From positions 62,001 through 126,000 of the forward strand of contig JAHDEJ010000005.1 of the NCBI GenBank assembly GCA_020628865.1: a DNA stretch of 64,000 nt, in the 5' to 3' direction. Shown here piece by piece: positions 54,530 to 62,579 of this stretch. Positions within the stretch are counted from its first letter, which is position 1; each line of letters begins with the position of its first letter. The DNA comes from Acidimicrobiales bacterium. Its GTDB lineage: Bacteria > Actinomycetota > Acidimicrobiia > Acidimicrobiales > SHLQ01. The position numbers were made by a program, and so were the translations under genes. Below the pieces are notes generated by a model that saw only the letters and a program-made list of their open reading frames with translations, made no database searches and had not been told where the DNA came from.

Positions 54530-55723
54530 ATGACCGCGATCGCACCACTCACCCCAACCCAACGAGTTGTCGCAGCGTCGGGGCTGTCCAATCTGGCCGA
54601 TGGCATTCGGATCGTGGCGCTCCCCCTGGTCGCACTCGAAGTCACATCGAGTCCGTTGTGGGTGGCCGCTGTATTCGCGGCATCGCAGGCTCCGTGGTTG
54701 CTGGTCAGCCCGTGGGCTGGAGCCCTCAGCGACCGGACCGATCGGATACGACTCGCACGGCGGACGGCGCTGCTTCGGTCGGTCTTGCTCACCGGTCTGG
54801 CCGCACTGCTCCTGTTCGACCTGGTGCCCATCCCGTTGTTGGTCGTCATGGCGTTCGTGCTCGGTACGAGTGAAGTGCTCGCCGACACGGTCTCCGGCGT
54901 GCTCATCCCGCTGCTGGTACCCGCAGAGAAGTTGGAGCGAGCCAACAGCCGCATGGTGCTGGCTGAGGTACTCGGCAACGAACTCGTCGGGCCGGCGATC
55001 GGTGGGCTCTTGTTCGCGTTCGCGGCATTCCTTCCCTTTGTCACGAACGCTGGGTTGCTTGGGGTGGTGTTCCTGTTGCTCACCGGGTTGCGGCCGTTTG
55101 CGGCGCCGGAGGACGACGAACTGGCCGAGGTTCCGACAGACGCTTCCACGGGCGGGCTGTCGATCATTCGCTCATCGCCTCAGCTACGGACGATCACGAT
55201 GTCCACCGCTGCTCTGGCCGCAGTCGATGGAACGTGGTTCAGTCTGCTGGCACTCGTCGTGACGATCGAGCTCGGGTTGCCGGCGGCCGCGCTCGGCATC
55301 GTGCTTGCCGTCGGTGCAGTGGGCGGGCTGGTTGGTGCGGCCGTCGCTGATCGTCTCGCCGGTATTCCGTTGTCCACGGTGGCGGGTCTGACCTTCGCTG
55401 CCATGGCGGGCCCGCTCGCCGTGCTGGGGTGGTTGCCGAACCGGTTCTCGCTCGTCGTCGCTTTGGTGGTGACGAGCGCTGCGTTCGCTGTCTGGAACGT
55501 CGTGATGGTGTCCGCTCGCCAGCGAGGAACCAAGTCGTCCGAGCTGGGACGGGTGGGAGCGACGCATCGAATGGTCGTCATGACGGCAGCGCTTGTCGGC
55601 ACGTTGGTGGGTGGGTTCATCGCCGAGGTGACGTCGCTGCGGCTCACGCTCGTGGTCTGCGGCGTTGCGACGGCCCTCGCTGTTCCCGTGGTCCGTCGTT
55701 CCTTCCGCGTGCACGCCAGCTGA
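54530..55723 (+). CDS. MFS transporter
   Basis: A 397-residue protein with about 12 hydrophobic helices in two halves. The loop 2-3 motif is SPWAGALSDRTDRIRLARRT, a variant of the MFS signature, and helices around PWLLVSP, FVLGTSEVLADTVSGVLIPLLV resemble the DitE/enterobactin-exporter-like subfamily. It probably exports a small molecule, possibly one handled by the upstream phosphotransferase-like enzyme 64 bp away, though they are not clearly one operon. It is convergent with a small membrane protein gene across a family A repeat. Confidence 0.9.
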   Translation: MTAIAPLTPTQRVVAASGLSNLADGIRIVALPLVALEVTSSPLWVAAVFAASQAPWLLVSPWAGALSDRTDRIRLARRTALLRSVLLTGLAALLLFDLVPIPLLVVMAFVLGTSEVLADTVSGVLIPLLVPAEKLERANSRMVLAEVLGNELVGPAIGGLLFAFAAFLPFVTNAGLLGVVFLLLTGLRPFAAPEDDELAEVPTDASTGGLSIIRSSPQLRTITMSTAALAAVDGTWFSLLALVVTIELGLPAAALGIVLAVGAVGGLVGAAVADRLAGIPLSTVAGLTFAAMAGPLAVLGWLPNRFSLVVALVVTSAAFAVWNVVMVSARQRGTKSSELGRVGATHRMVVMTAALVGTLVGGFIAEVTSLRLTLVVCGVATALAVPVVRRSFRVHAS

Positions 55724-55734
55724 TCAACTCCCGG

Positions 55735-55775
55735 AAGGTGCCTGGCACCTTTCGCCACAAAAAGTGCCAGGCTCC
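55735..55775. repeat. Palindromic repeat family A, copy 3
   Basis: Perfect 17-bp palindrome AAGGTGCCTGGCACCTT (55735-55751) and, 9 bp further, a decayed inverted partner AAAGTGCCAGGC (55761-55772), giving the same large hairpin as copy 1. It lies between convergent genes, 11 bp past the MFS stop. Confidence 0.85.
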
Positions 55776-55800
55776 TACCGTTCCGCCGACGTCCGCACCG

Positions 55801-56367
55801 TCATTGGACCAGATCATCCTGAGATCGAGCTGAGACTTCCGGCGCTGCCGCGGCGGGCGACGTAGACGCATTTGGAGGCCGGGCCAGTGCCAGCACGACT
55901 CGCCCCGCAATCACGGTGAGGACACCCACCACGCCGAAGAAGAGCAGCATGTGTGCGCCGATGGCGTCCGAATCGTGAAGTTCGAGGCGGACCTGAATCA
56001 AGCCATCGTCCACGTTCTCATCCACGATCCAGATGACGTCGGCGTCCATCCCGTCAGAGCGAGTCTGCTGCTCGTTCACCCCCCGGCCAGCTCTGCGCAA
56101 CGCCCGTTCCAGGTTTCTCGCTGGACTCGAGCTTGATGGTCTCGTCTGCTGCACCGTGAGGTCAGCGAGTGTGACTTGCCCCACTCCGCTCGTGCGAAGC
56201 AGCGAGAGTGTTCGATCGTCGTAGTCGACGATCTCGAAGTGGTCGAGGGCGCGGATCTCGTTCGCGAGCACCCGACCGTGCCACCAGAGGCCGGCCGGAT
56301 ACACAAGTGTGCACGCCACGCCGAGCGCGACGATCGCCCACCCGAAGATGATCGTGAGTCGCCGCAT
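55801..56367 (-). CDS. Hypothetical protein with two transmembrane helices
   Basis: A 188-residue protein: a helix at residues 4-27 (LTIIFGWAIVALGVACTLVY), an extracytoplasmic region of about 100 residues with a predicted amphipathic beta/alpha mix and an Asp-rich end (DENVDDG), a second helix at about 140-160 (HMLLFFGVVGVLTVIAGRVV) and a Pro/Ala/Ser cytoplasmic tail. The frame continues upstream across family A repeats, but ATG 56367 is the natural start of the first helix. No family recognised. Confidence 0.7.
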   Translation of the reverse strand: MRRLTIIFGWAIVALGVACTLVYPAGLWWHGRVLANEIRALDHFEIVDYDDRTLSLLRTSGVGQVTLADLTVQQTRPSSSSPARNLERALRRAGRGVNEQQTRSDGMDADVIWIVDENVDDGLIQVRLELHDSDAIGAHMLLFFGVVGVLTVIAGRVVLALARPPNASTSPAAAAPEVSARSQDDLVQ

Positions 56368-56402
56368 GATCCGAGGATCGCACACCGCAACGAAACCAGA
56401 AC

Positions 56403-56470
56403 GAAAGGTGCCTGGCACCGTTCGATGGCCAACAGGCCTGGCACCTTCTGGGGCGAATGGTGCCAGGCAC
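56403..56470. repeat. Palindromic repeat family A, copy 4
   Basis: GGTGCCTGGCACC at 56407-56419, then a full hairpin from GCCTGGCACC (56437-56446) to GGTGCCAGGC (56459-56468) with loop TTCTGGGGCGAAT. The second part matches copy 1 base for base except three positions. It lies between two minus-strand genes, downstream of the second dimethylglycine-dehydrogenase-like gene. Confidence 0.85.
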
Positions 56471-56509
56471 GTTTTGTGTGCCGGCTCCGATGGCCGGCCG
56501 CGATCTCGA

Positions 56510-58978
56510 TCAGTCCTCGAGGTGGGGGCGCTGGTTCTGGGGGTCGTACCAGGAACGGATCGACACCGAGAGGGGCACCTTGCGGCCGCCGATGTTGGTC
56601 TCCCATGACGCGTCGTCCAGCCAAGCCTTCGTGACGGCCTCGCCGTCGGGATGTTCGACGTAGCCCATCGCACAGCAGCGGTCCTTCGTGGCCGACCACA
56701 TCGCCGATGACGTGCGGCCGACCATGACGCCGTTCCGATAGAGCGGTTCGTCGTGGTAGGCGAGCAGGTCGGGGTCCTCGATGCGGAACTGGATCAGTCG
56801 CTTACTGCGGGGCGCATCCTTCTGGGCGAGGAGCGCGTCGCGGCCGAGGAAGTCGCCCTTGTCCCAGTCGATGGCGAACCCGAGCCCGGCCTCGATGGGC
56901 GTGTCCTCGTCGGTGATGTCGTGGCCCCAGTGGCGCATCCCGGCTTCGAGGCGCAGTGAGTTCATGGCGTGGTAGCCGGCGTGCACCAGACCGTGTCCGG
57001 CACCCGCCGAAACGATGGCGTCGAACACTGCGCCCGCCGAGTCGTTCATCACGTAGAGCTCCCAGCCGAGCTCGCCCACATAGCTCATCCGCAACGCCAG
57101 CACGGTTTGGCCGGCAACCTGGATGCGCTTGCTCCACCCGAACGGGAAGCCACCGCTCTCGATGTCACGGTTCGACAGGTCGGCGTCGGTGAGCTCGCTC
57201 AGCAGCTTCCGGCTGTTCGGGCCCATCAGCCCGAGCATCACGAAGTTGTCCGTGACGTTGGTGATTGTGACGTCCTTGCCCGCGCACGCACGCCGCAGCC
57301 AGGTGAAGTCCCGGTTCTCGGCGGCGGCGGCGGTCACGACGAAGAAGGCGTCCTCGCTCATGCGGGTGATGGTGAGGTCGGCTTCGATCCCGCCCTTGTG
57401 GTTGCACCATTGGGTGTAGACGGCCTTGCCGGTCGGTGCGTCGATCTGGGCGACCGAGATGTGGTTCAGCACGGCGAGGGCGTCGGGCCCCTCGACCCGG
57501 GCCTTGGCGAACGAGGTCTGGTCGAACAGGCCGACGGCGTTCCGCACGCCCTCGCACTCCCGCGCCATGTTCTCGTGCCAGTTCTGCTTGCCGTAGGAGT
57601 AGACGTACTCCTTGGCCTGGCCCTCATCGGCGAACCAATTCGGCCGCTCCCAGCCGGCGGTCTCGCCGAACACGGCCCCGGCCGCCTCGATCCGATCGTG
57701 CAGCGGGGACATGCGAATGCCGCGGGCCGACTCGTACTGGCGGAACGGCCAGTGCATGGCGTAGAGCAGGCCGAGGCTTTCGGAGATGCGGTCGCGCAGG
57801 TAGTTCTCGTCGGTCTGGAACGGCTGGGCGCGACGGATGTCCACCGAGTTGAGGTCCATTGGCGGGTGCTTGTCGGCGATCCAGTCGGCGAGCGCCCAGC
57901 CGACACCACCGGCCGTCTGGATGCCGACCGAGTTGAATCCGGCGGCGACGTAGCAGCCGTCGACCTCGGGGGTCTCGCCCATGTAGTAGACGCCGTCGGG
58001 AGTGAACGCCTCCGGTCCGTTGAAGAACAGCTGCAGGCCGACCTCGCCCAGTGCGGGCACCCGATGCATGGCCTTCTCGAAGATCGGACCGACGTGTTCC
58101 CAGTCCTCGGGCAGCGTGCCGAAGCTGAAGTCCCGCGGGATCTCGTCCATGCGCCAGACCTTGCCCCTGGGCTCGAAGAAGCCGGCCATGATCTTGCCGG
58201 TCTCCTCCTTGAAGTACGTGTAGTTCTCGGGGTCGCGCAGCGTTGGCGTGCCGAGCTCCATCCCGTCGAGCTGCTCGGTCACGATGTAGAAGTGCTCGCA
58301 TGCCTGGAGCGGCACGTTGACGCCGATCTTTGCGGCAAGGTGGCGCGTCCACATACCGGTGGCCAGGACGACCACATCGGCCTCGATCGTTCCCTGCTCG
58401 GTCACGACGCCGGTGATCGCGCCGTCCTTCGTCGTCAGGTCGGTGACCGACACGCCTTCGATGACGGTGGCGCCACGGGCTCGCGCCCCCTTGGCCAGCG
58501 CAACGGTGGTGTCCACCGGTGAGGCCACACCGTCGTGCGGGATGTAGAGCGCGCCGACCAGGTCGTCGGTCCGCATGAGCGGCCAGCGCTCCGTCGCTTC
58601 GTCGAGGTCGATGACCCGCGTCTCGACGCCGACACCCTCGGCCATGGTGGCGCCGCGGAGGATCTCCTCCCAGCGCTCCTTGTTGTCCGCGACCGAGATC
58701 GACCCGGGCGTGCGGTAGCCGGTCGCCTGCCCGGTCTCGTCCTCGAGCTCTTCGAACAGCCGGGCGGAGTAGGTGGCGAGCTTCGTGAGCGAGTGCGACG
58801 ACTTGAGCTGGCTCACCAGCCCGGCGGCGTGCCACGTCGTGCCACACGTGAGCGTGCCCTGTTCCAGCACGGTGACGTCGGTGATGCCCCGACGGGTCAG
58901 GTGGTAGGCGATGCTGCAGCCGATGATGCCGCCACCGACGACGACGACTTCGGCACGATCTGGAATGCTCGGGGCCAT
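56510..58978 (-). CDS. Second dimethylglycine/sarcosine dehydrogenase-like flavoprotein
   Basis: An 822-residue paralogue of the protein at 48172-50598, with the same order: FAD-binding VVVVGGGIIGCSIAYHLTRRG, GTTWHAAGLVSQ with the covalent-FAD His, FAO_M linker, GcvT domains (LNHISVAQIDAP; MSYVGELGWELYVM; GFAIDWDKGDFLGRDAL). It oxidises an N-methyl amino acid and passes the methyl carbon to tetrahydrofolate. ATG 58978 is chosen over 58990 because GGAG lies 6 nt before it. It is not flanked by regulator or methyltransferase genes, and sequence divergence from the first copy suggests a different substrate. Confidence 0.92.
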   Translation of the reverse strand: MAPSIPDRAEVVVVGGGIIGCSIAYHLTRRGITDVTVLEQGTLTCGTTWHAAGLVSQLKSSHSLTKLATYSARLFEELEDETGQATGYRTPGSISVADNKERWEEILRGATMAEGVGVETRVIDLDEATERWPLMRTDDLVGALYIPHDGVASPVDTTVALAKGARARGATVIEGVSVTDLTTKDGAITGVVTEQGTIEADVVVLATGMWTRHLAAKIGVNVPLQACEHFYIVTEQLDGMELGTPTLRDPENYTYFKEETGKIMAGFFEPRGKVWRMDEIPRDFSFGTLPEDWEHVGPIFEKAMHRVPALGEVGLQLFFNGPEAFTPDGVYYMGETPEVDGCYVAAGFNSVGIQTAGGVGWALADWIADKHPPMDLNSVDIRRAQPFQTDENYLRDRISESLGLLYAMHWPFRQYESARGIRMSPLHDRIEAAGAVFGETAGWERPNWFADEGQAKEYVYSYGKQNWHENMARECEGVRNAVGLFDQTSFAKARVEGPDALAVLNHISVAQIDAPTGKAVYTQWCNHKGGIEADLTITRMSEDAFFVVTAAAAENRDFTWLRRACAGKDVTITNVTDNFVMLGLMGPNSRKLLSELTDADLSNRDIESGGFPFGWSKRIQVAGQTVLALRMSYVGELGWELYVMNDSAGAVFDAIVSAGAGHGLVHAGYHAMNSLRLEAGMRHWGHDITDEDTPIEAGLGFAIDWDKGDFLGRDALLAQKDAPRSKRLIQFRIEDPDLLAYHDEPLYRNGVMVGRTSSAMWSATKDRCCAMGYVEHPDGEAVTKAWLDDASWETNIGGRKVPLSVSIRSWYDPQNQRPHLED

Positions 58979-59229
58979 GGGATTCTCCATGCTCGGCTCA
59001 GTCGAGCCGATGGGGGTCGGGTTTCGATCTCCGGACACTAGTTGCCGGGACGGCCGGCGCAATCACCATGTGTGTGCACCCGTACGCAGACGAGCGGATT
59101 GGCCTCGGTGATCATGCTCGTAGGGCCCCGGACCGTAAACCCACCACGGTTCGGGGCCGTCCAGACCTGGCGGAGATCTCGGCGGAGATCGGCAAAAGGC
59201 GGCGGTCGGAGGGCGGTAGGGTCGGAATT
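58979..59229. other. Divergent intergenic region
   Basis: A 251-bp gap between the second flavoprotein gene and the thioesterase gene. The right end carries the thioesterase -10 box. The frame of the thioesterase stays open upstream to 59068 but that stretch is Arg-rich and has no start signal. No repeat or hairpin was noted. Confidence 0.5.
59217..59222 (+). promoter_or_regulatory. -10 box of leaderless promoter for the thioesterase
   Basis: TAGGGT ends 7 nt before the GTG start at 59230; no ribosome binding site precedes that codon. Spacing fits transcription starting at the GTG itself. Confidence 0.45.
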
Positions 59230-60048
59230 GTGGCTTCCGACCCTCACTCCGGCCTGTCCGCGTTCTCGATCGACCGGATCTTCGAACTCGAGCCGCACGG
59301 CGGCGACGTCTGGGTTGGCGACAGCCCGGCCTATCCATGGGGCCGGATCTTCGGCGGCCTGGTGATCGCTCAGGCCCTGCTCGCGGCCACGAAGACCGTT
59401 GCTGCGGAGCACATCGTGCATTCGTTGCACGGCTACTTCATTCTCGGCGGGGACCCACGGGAACCCGTTCGCTACGAGGTGACGCGGCTGCGCAACGGCC
59501 GGTCGTTCACGACCCGGCAGGTGACGGCTCGGCAGAGCGGCGGCGCGATCTTCACGATGTCGTGCTCGTATCAGGGCGGGGAATCGGGAGCGGAGACGCA
59601 GACCGCAACCGTGCCCGCCGGTGTTCCGGCCCCGGCGGAGTGTCCGAGCCGGGACGATGGTTCCGGCGTTCGTATCGCTGAAGCCTCACCGACCGAGGAA
59701 CCGGTCTCCCGGTTGTGGGCACGAATGACCGTCGACCTCCCCGACGATCCGGCCGTGCACGCGTGCGCGCTCGCCTACATGACCGACGTGAACGCGATGG
59801 AAGCCGTGGCGGCGTCGCATCCCGAAGGACCCGCCGGCGACGACTGGGACCAACGCTTCATGATGGCGAGCCTCGATCACGCGATGTGGTTCCATCGCCC
59901 GGTGCGAGCCGACGATTGGGTGCTCATGGACGTGCGCGGCCACGGCGTGACCGGCACGCGTGGGCTGGCCACCGGCAACGTGTTCGATGCGTCAGGCACC
60001 CACCTTGCGACCGTGGCGCAGGAGGGACTGATCCGCCGACGTCGCTGA
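59230..60048 (+). CDS. tesB: Acyl-CoA thioesterase II
   Basis: A 272-residue TesB with tandem hotdog folds. Matching stretches are FGGLVIAQALLAATKTV, HSLHGYFILGGDPREPVRYEV, GRSFTTRQVTARQSG in the first fold and SLDHAMWFHRPVRADDWVLMD, RGLATGNVFDASGTHLATVAQEGLIR in the second, which holds the catalytic Asp-Gln-Thr type residues. It hydrolyses medium- to long-chain acyl-CoA. The upstream open frame is ignored in favour of GTG 59230, which starts the conserved region and has the leaderless promoter. It is convergent with the DsbA-like gene, 9 bp between stops. Confidence 0.93.
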   Translation: MASDPHSGLSAFSIDRIFELEPHGGDVWVGDSPAYPWGRIFGGLVIAQALLAATKTVAAEHIVHSLHGYFILGGDPREPVRYEVTRLRNGRSFTTRQVTARQSGGAIFTMSCSYQGGESGAETQTATVPAGVPAPAECPSRDDGSGVRIAEASPTEEPVSRLWARMTVDLPDDPAVHACALAYMTDVNAMEAVAASHPEGPAGDDWDQRFMMASLDHAMWFHRPVRADDWVLMDVRGHGVTGTRGLATGNVFDASGTHLATVAQEGLIRRRR

Positions 60049-60057
60049 GGCGAGCCG

Positions 60058-60783
60058 TCAGTTGTTCTCGGGCAGGTGGGCGGCGCGGGCGCCACCCTGC
60101 CAATCCTCGAACTCCGGGTTTTCGGTGAGCTCGCCGAAAACCCGCAGCTGCGGCGTCTCGCGCAGCGAACGCTTCATCTCGGCGAAGCCGGGGTAGGCGG
60201 CGAGCGTGGTCACCGCGTTCCACAGTGGGACGGCGTCGGCGTCGTCCGGGATCCGGCTGATGACCGGACCGAAGAACGACAGACCGTTCGGCGGCTGGAA
60301 CGTGATGATCGGCGTGCCGACGTCGCGGCCGGTACGCGTGAGGGCGAGCTCCGTCTCCTCCTCGATCACGGCATCCCACGACGCGTCGTCGACGGCGTCG
60401 GCGTAGGAGGTGGGAAGCCCGGCCCGTTCAAGTGCGGCCGAGACCATGGGGACGGTGCCGAGGGACAGTCGGTAGCTCTCGTTGGGTTCCTGGTCGAACG
60501 ATGCGCTGCTGAGCTCGGTGTAGAGGGGGCCCATGGCGTCGCGGCCGAGGTCTGCTCGTACGGCTGCGGCCGTGCGGAGCATCCGAAGACCGGCGGTGTG
60601 GCCGTGCTCGTATTCGGGCGGGAAGTCCGTGGCGTAGTTCTTGTCCTTGTTGAGGAGGCGAAGCGAAATGAAGCGCCAGTCGACCGAGTAGTCGGTCTGT
60701 TCCTGGACCTTCACGATCCAGCGGGAGGTGATCCAGGCGAAGGGGCAGACGGGGTCCCAGAAGAACTCGATGTCTGCGTTCAC
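60058..60783 (-). CDS. DsbA-family thioredoxin-fold protein
   Basis: A 241-residue protein with the DsbA fold (thioredoxin strand, helical insertion, second half). The active-site position reads DPVCPFAWITSRW, a single-Cys CPFA in place of the CPWC or CPYC usual for oxidoreductases; GTPIITFQPPNGLSFFGPVISRIP is the cis-Pro region. It resembles mycobacterial Rv2466c-type mycothiol-dependent proteins, where one thiol is enough for mycothiol chemistry (inference). GTG 60783 has a GGAAAGGG ribosome binding site. It lies 52 bp after the PIG-L deacetylase gene on the same strand. Confidence 0.85.
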   Translation of the reverse strand: MNADIEFFWDPVCPFAWITSRWIVKVQEQTDYSVDWRFISLRLLNKDKNYATDFPPEYEHGHTAGLRMLRTAAAVRADLGRDAMGPLYTELSSASFDQEPNESYRLSLGTVPMVSAALERAGLPTSYADAVDDASWDAVIEEETELALTRTGRDVGTPIITFQPPNGLSFFGPVISRIPDDADAVPLWNAVTTLAAYPGFAEMKRSLRETPQLRVFGELTENPEFEDWQGGARAAHLPENN

Positions 60784-60835
60784 CGGAGCGCCCTTTCCGT
60801 TCGTCCACTCGTGGGTGGTGTGCGTGGTTCCGTAG

Positions 60836-61642
60836 TCATGAAGCCTCCAAACCCGGCAGCATGTCGATCGATTCCGGGCCACCGGTGTCGGTCCGGCCGG
60901 GGATGTTGAACGACTCGGTGCCGAACGCCATCGCGAACATGGCGTCGTCCATCGTCAGGAAGAAGCTGTCGGGACCGATCTGACTGCGGTGGGCGAGCAT
61001 CGACGCCCGCTTCTGTGCGACGAACTCGGCGACGTCGATGGAGTAGCTGATGTCCTTCTCCGCGGTTCCGAACGTCTCGGTGTCGGGACCGTCGCCGTCC
61101 TCGTCGTCGAACTCGCCGCTGGCTCGGGCGGCCTCGACCATGACGCGCATGGCGTCGCGGTTCACGGTCGCTTCGTAGACGTGCTCGATCCCGACCTCCT
61201 CGGCGGCCGCTCGCCCGACCGTGTGCACCCGGATGTGATCGGGATGTCCGTACCCGCCGTGGTCGTCGTAGATGGTGAGGACGTCGGCTTCGACGTCTTG
61301 CAGGATGGTCGCCAATCGCTGAACGGCCTCGTCGTGGTCAGCCTGCCAGAAGCACGCCGGGTTCTCGTTGGCCGGTTCGTCCATCATCCCGGAATCCTCG
61401 TAGCCGAGCAGGATCGGCTCGTCGGCGCCGAGCGCGGCGGCCGAAACCTTCAACTCCTCGATGCGGCGCTGCCAGAGCTCCTCGCCCGGTTCGAGCACGC
61501 CCTCGACCGGTTCGCCCTGTTCACCCCGCGTTGCGCACACGAGCACGACCCGATGTCCGGCGGCTGCGGCTTTCGCCATCAACCCGCCGGTTTGGATCGC
61601 TTCGTCGTCGGGATGGGCATGGAAGCAGACGAGCGTCGACAT
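60836..61642 (-). CDS. PIG-L/mycothiol-conjugate-amidase-like deacetylase
   Basis: A 268-residue zinc deacetylase of the LmbE/PIG-L family. Zinc ligands are visible in HAHPDDEAIQTGG (residues 8-20) and in YDDHGGYGHPDHIRVH. The VLVCATRGEQGEP and SYSIDVAEFVAQKRASMLAHRSQI stretches match the mycothiol branch (MshB/Mca). MshB makes the mycothiol precursor GlcN-Ins; Mca cleaves mycothiol conjugates. The sequence here does not decide between them. The DsbA-like gene downstream also suggests low-molecular-weight thiol chemistry. Confidence 0.88.
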   Translation of the reverse strand: MSTLVCFHAHPDDEAIQTGGLMAKAAAAGHRVVLVCATRGEQGEPVEGVLEPGEELWQRRIEELKVSAAALGADEPILLGYEDSGMMDEPANENPACFWQADHDEAVQRLATILQDVEADVLTIYDDHGGYGHPDHIRVHTVGRAAAEEVGIEHVYEATVNRDAMRVMVEAARASGEFDDEDGDGPDTETFGTAEKDISYSIDVAEFVAQKRASMLAHRSQIGPDSFFLTMDDAMFAMAFGTESFNIPGRTDTGGPESIDMLPGLEAS

Positions 61643-61676
61643 GCCCAGAGGCTAGCGGCGGGTGGTGATGGCGTCG

Positions 61677-62516
61677 TCAGCGTTGGCTGGGGAACACGAA
61701 GCGGTCGGCGTCGGCTGCCGACGTCCGCACGAACGCGTTCCGCTTGGTGAGCTGCGCTGGGGTGAATCCGACCGTCGAACCGCCACCGAGCTGACGTTTC
61801 TGATCGGACTCCGGTGCTCGCCGGTAGCGGCCGTCACTGCGGTCGAACACCGCGCTGGCCACGCCGCGACGGGTCGCATCGGCGATGAGCTCCTCCCGAC
61901 CGATTCGCTCCGGGTCGTACCGAACGACGGTGACTTCGGCGGTGTCGAGGAATCCGGCTTCGGTCGTCACGACGCCATCGATCTGACCGAGCTGGGACTC
62001 GCCGACCCAGAAGCAGCCTTGCGCGACGACGAGCTCCTCGAGCCGATCGCTGTGCTCCTGTTCGAGCAGCAGGAGATGGTCGGGCACGGCCCGTCCGGCG
62101 GCGTGCAGGGCGGTGACCATCCGCGTCAGCAGAGGCCCGGTCTCCCACACCCGATCGCGGCGCGGGATGAGGTCGACCCCGACGGCATCGAGGAACCGAA
62201 CGACCTGATAGTTCCACGCCGGCTCGCCGTAGCGCGCGAGCACATCAGCGTCGGGGCCTTCGGCGTTGTTGTGGATGAGGAGCGGGATGAACTCCGTCTC
62301 GATCACCTCGACGACCAGCGGATCCGAGAGCACGTCGGCGCCGAACTGTTGGCAACCGGCACAGCCGGGCACCTCCTGGAAGAGCGCGAACACGGGTCGA
62401 CCCTGCGCTTCGGACTCGGCCAGTGCCGCGTCGAGATCCCGCTGCCAGCGCACCGTGCCGGTCTCGATCGACTGGGTCAGGGGTGGCCGGCGGGAGACGA
62501 ACGACGGGAGCTTCAT
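61677..62516 (-). CDS. VPGU-type thioredoxin-like protein (Cys form) with MsrA-like segment
   Basis: A 279-residue protein. Residues about 20-140 form a thioredoxin-like domain with VPGCAGCQQFG (49-59), where relatives known as VPGUxxT (seleno)proteins have Sec at the position of Cys52, and EVIETEFIPLLIHNN after it. From 160 a second segment, QGCFWVGESQLGQIDGVVTTEAGF, matches the start of peptide-methionine sulfoxide reductase A, including GCFW (167-170), and VRYDPERIGREEL follows. A redox role in handling oxidised methionine or disulfides is likely (inference). ATG 62516 begins the protein; the frame opens further upstream without a start signal. Confidence 0.75.
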   Translation of the reverse strand: MKLPSFVSRRPPLTQSIETGTVRWQRDLDAALAESEAQGRPVFALFQEVPGCAGCQQFGADVLSDPLVVEVIETEFIPLLIHNNAEGPDADVLARYGEPAWNYQVVRFLDAVGVDLIPRRDRVWETGPLLTRMVTALHAAGRAVPDHLLLLEQEHSDRLEELVVAQGCFWVGESQLGQIDGVVTTEAGFLDTAEVTVVRYDPERIGREELIADATRRGVASAVFDRSDGRYRRAPESDQKRQLGGGSTVGFTPAQLTKRNAFVRTSAADADRFVFPSQR

Positions 62517-62579
62517 GGTGTGGAGAACCGCCGGCGATCGTCGGCTATTTCCTGGGACTGCGGAACCCCTCGTGAACAC

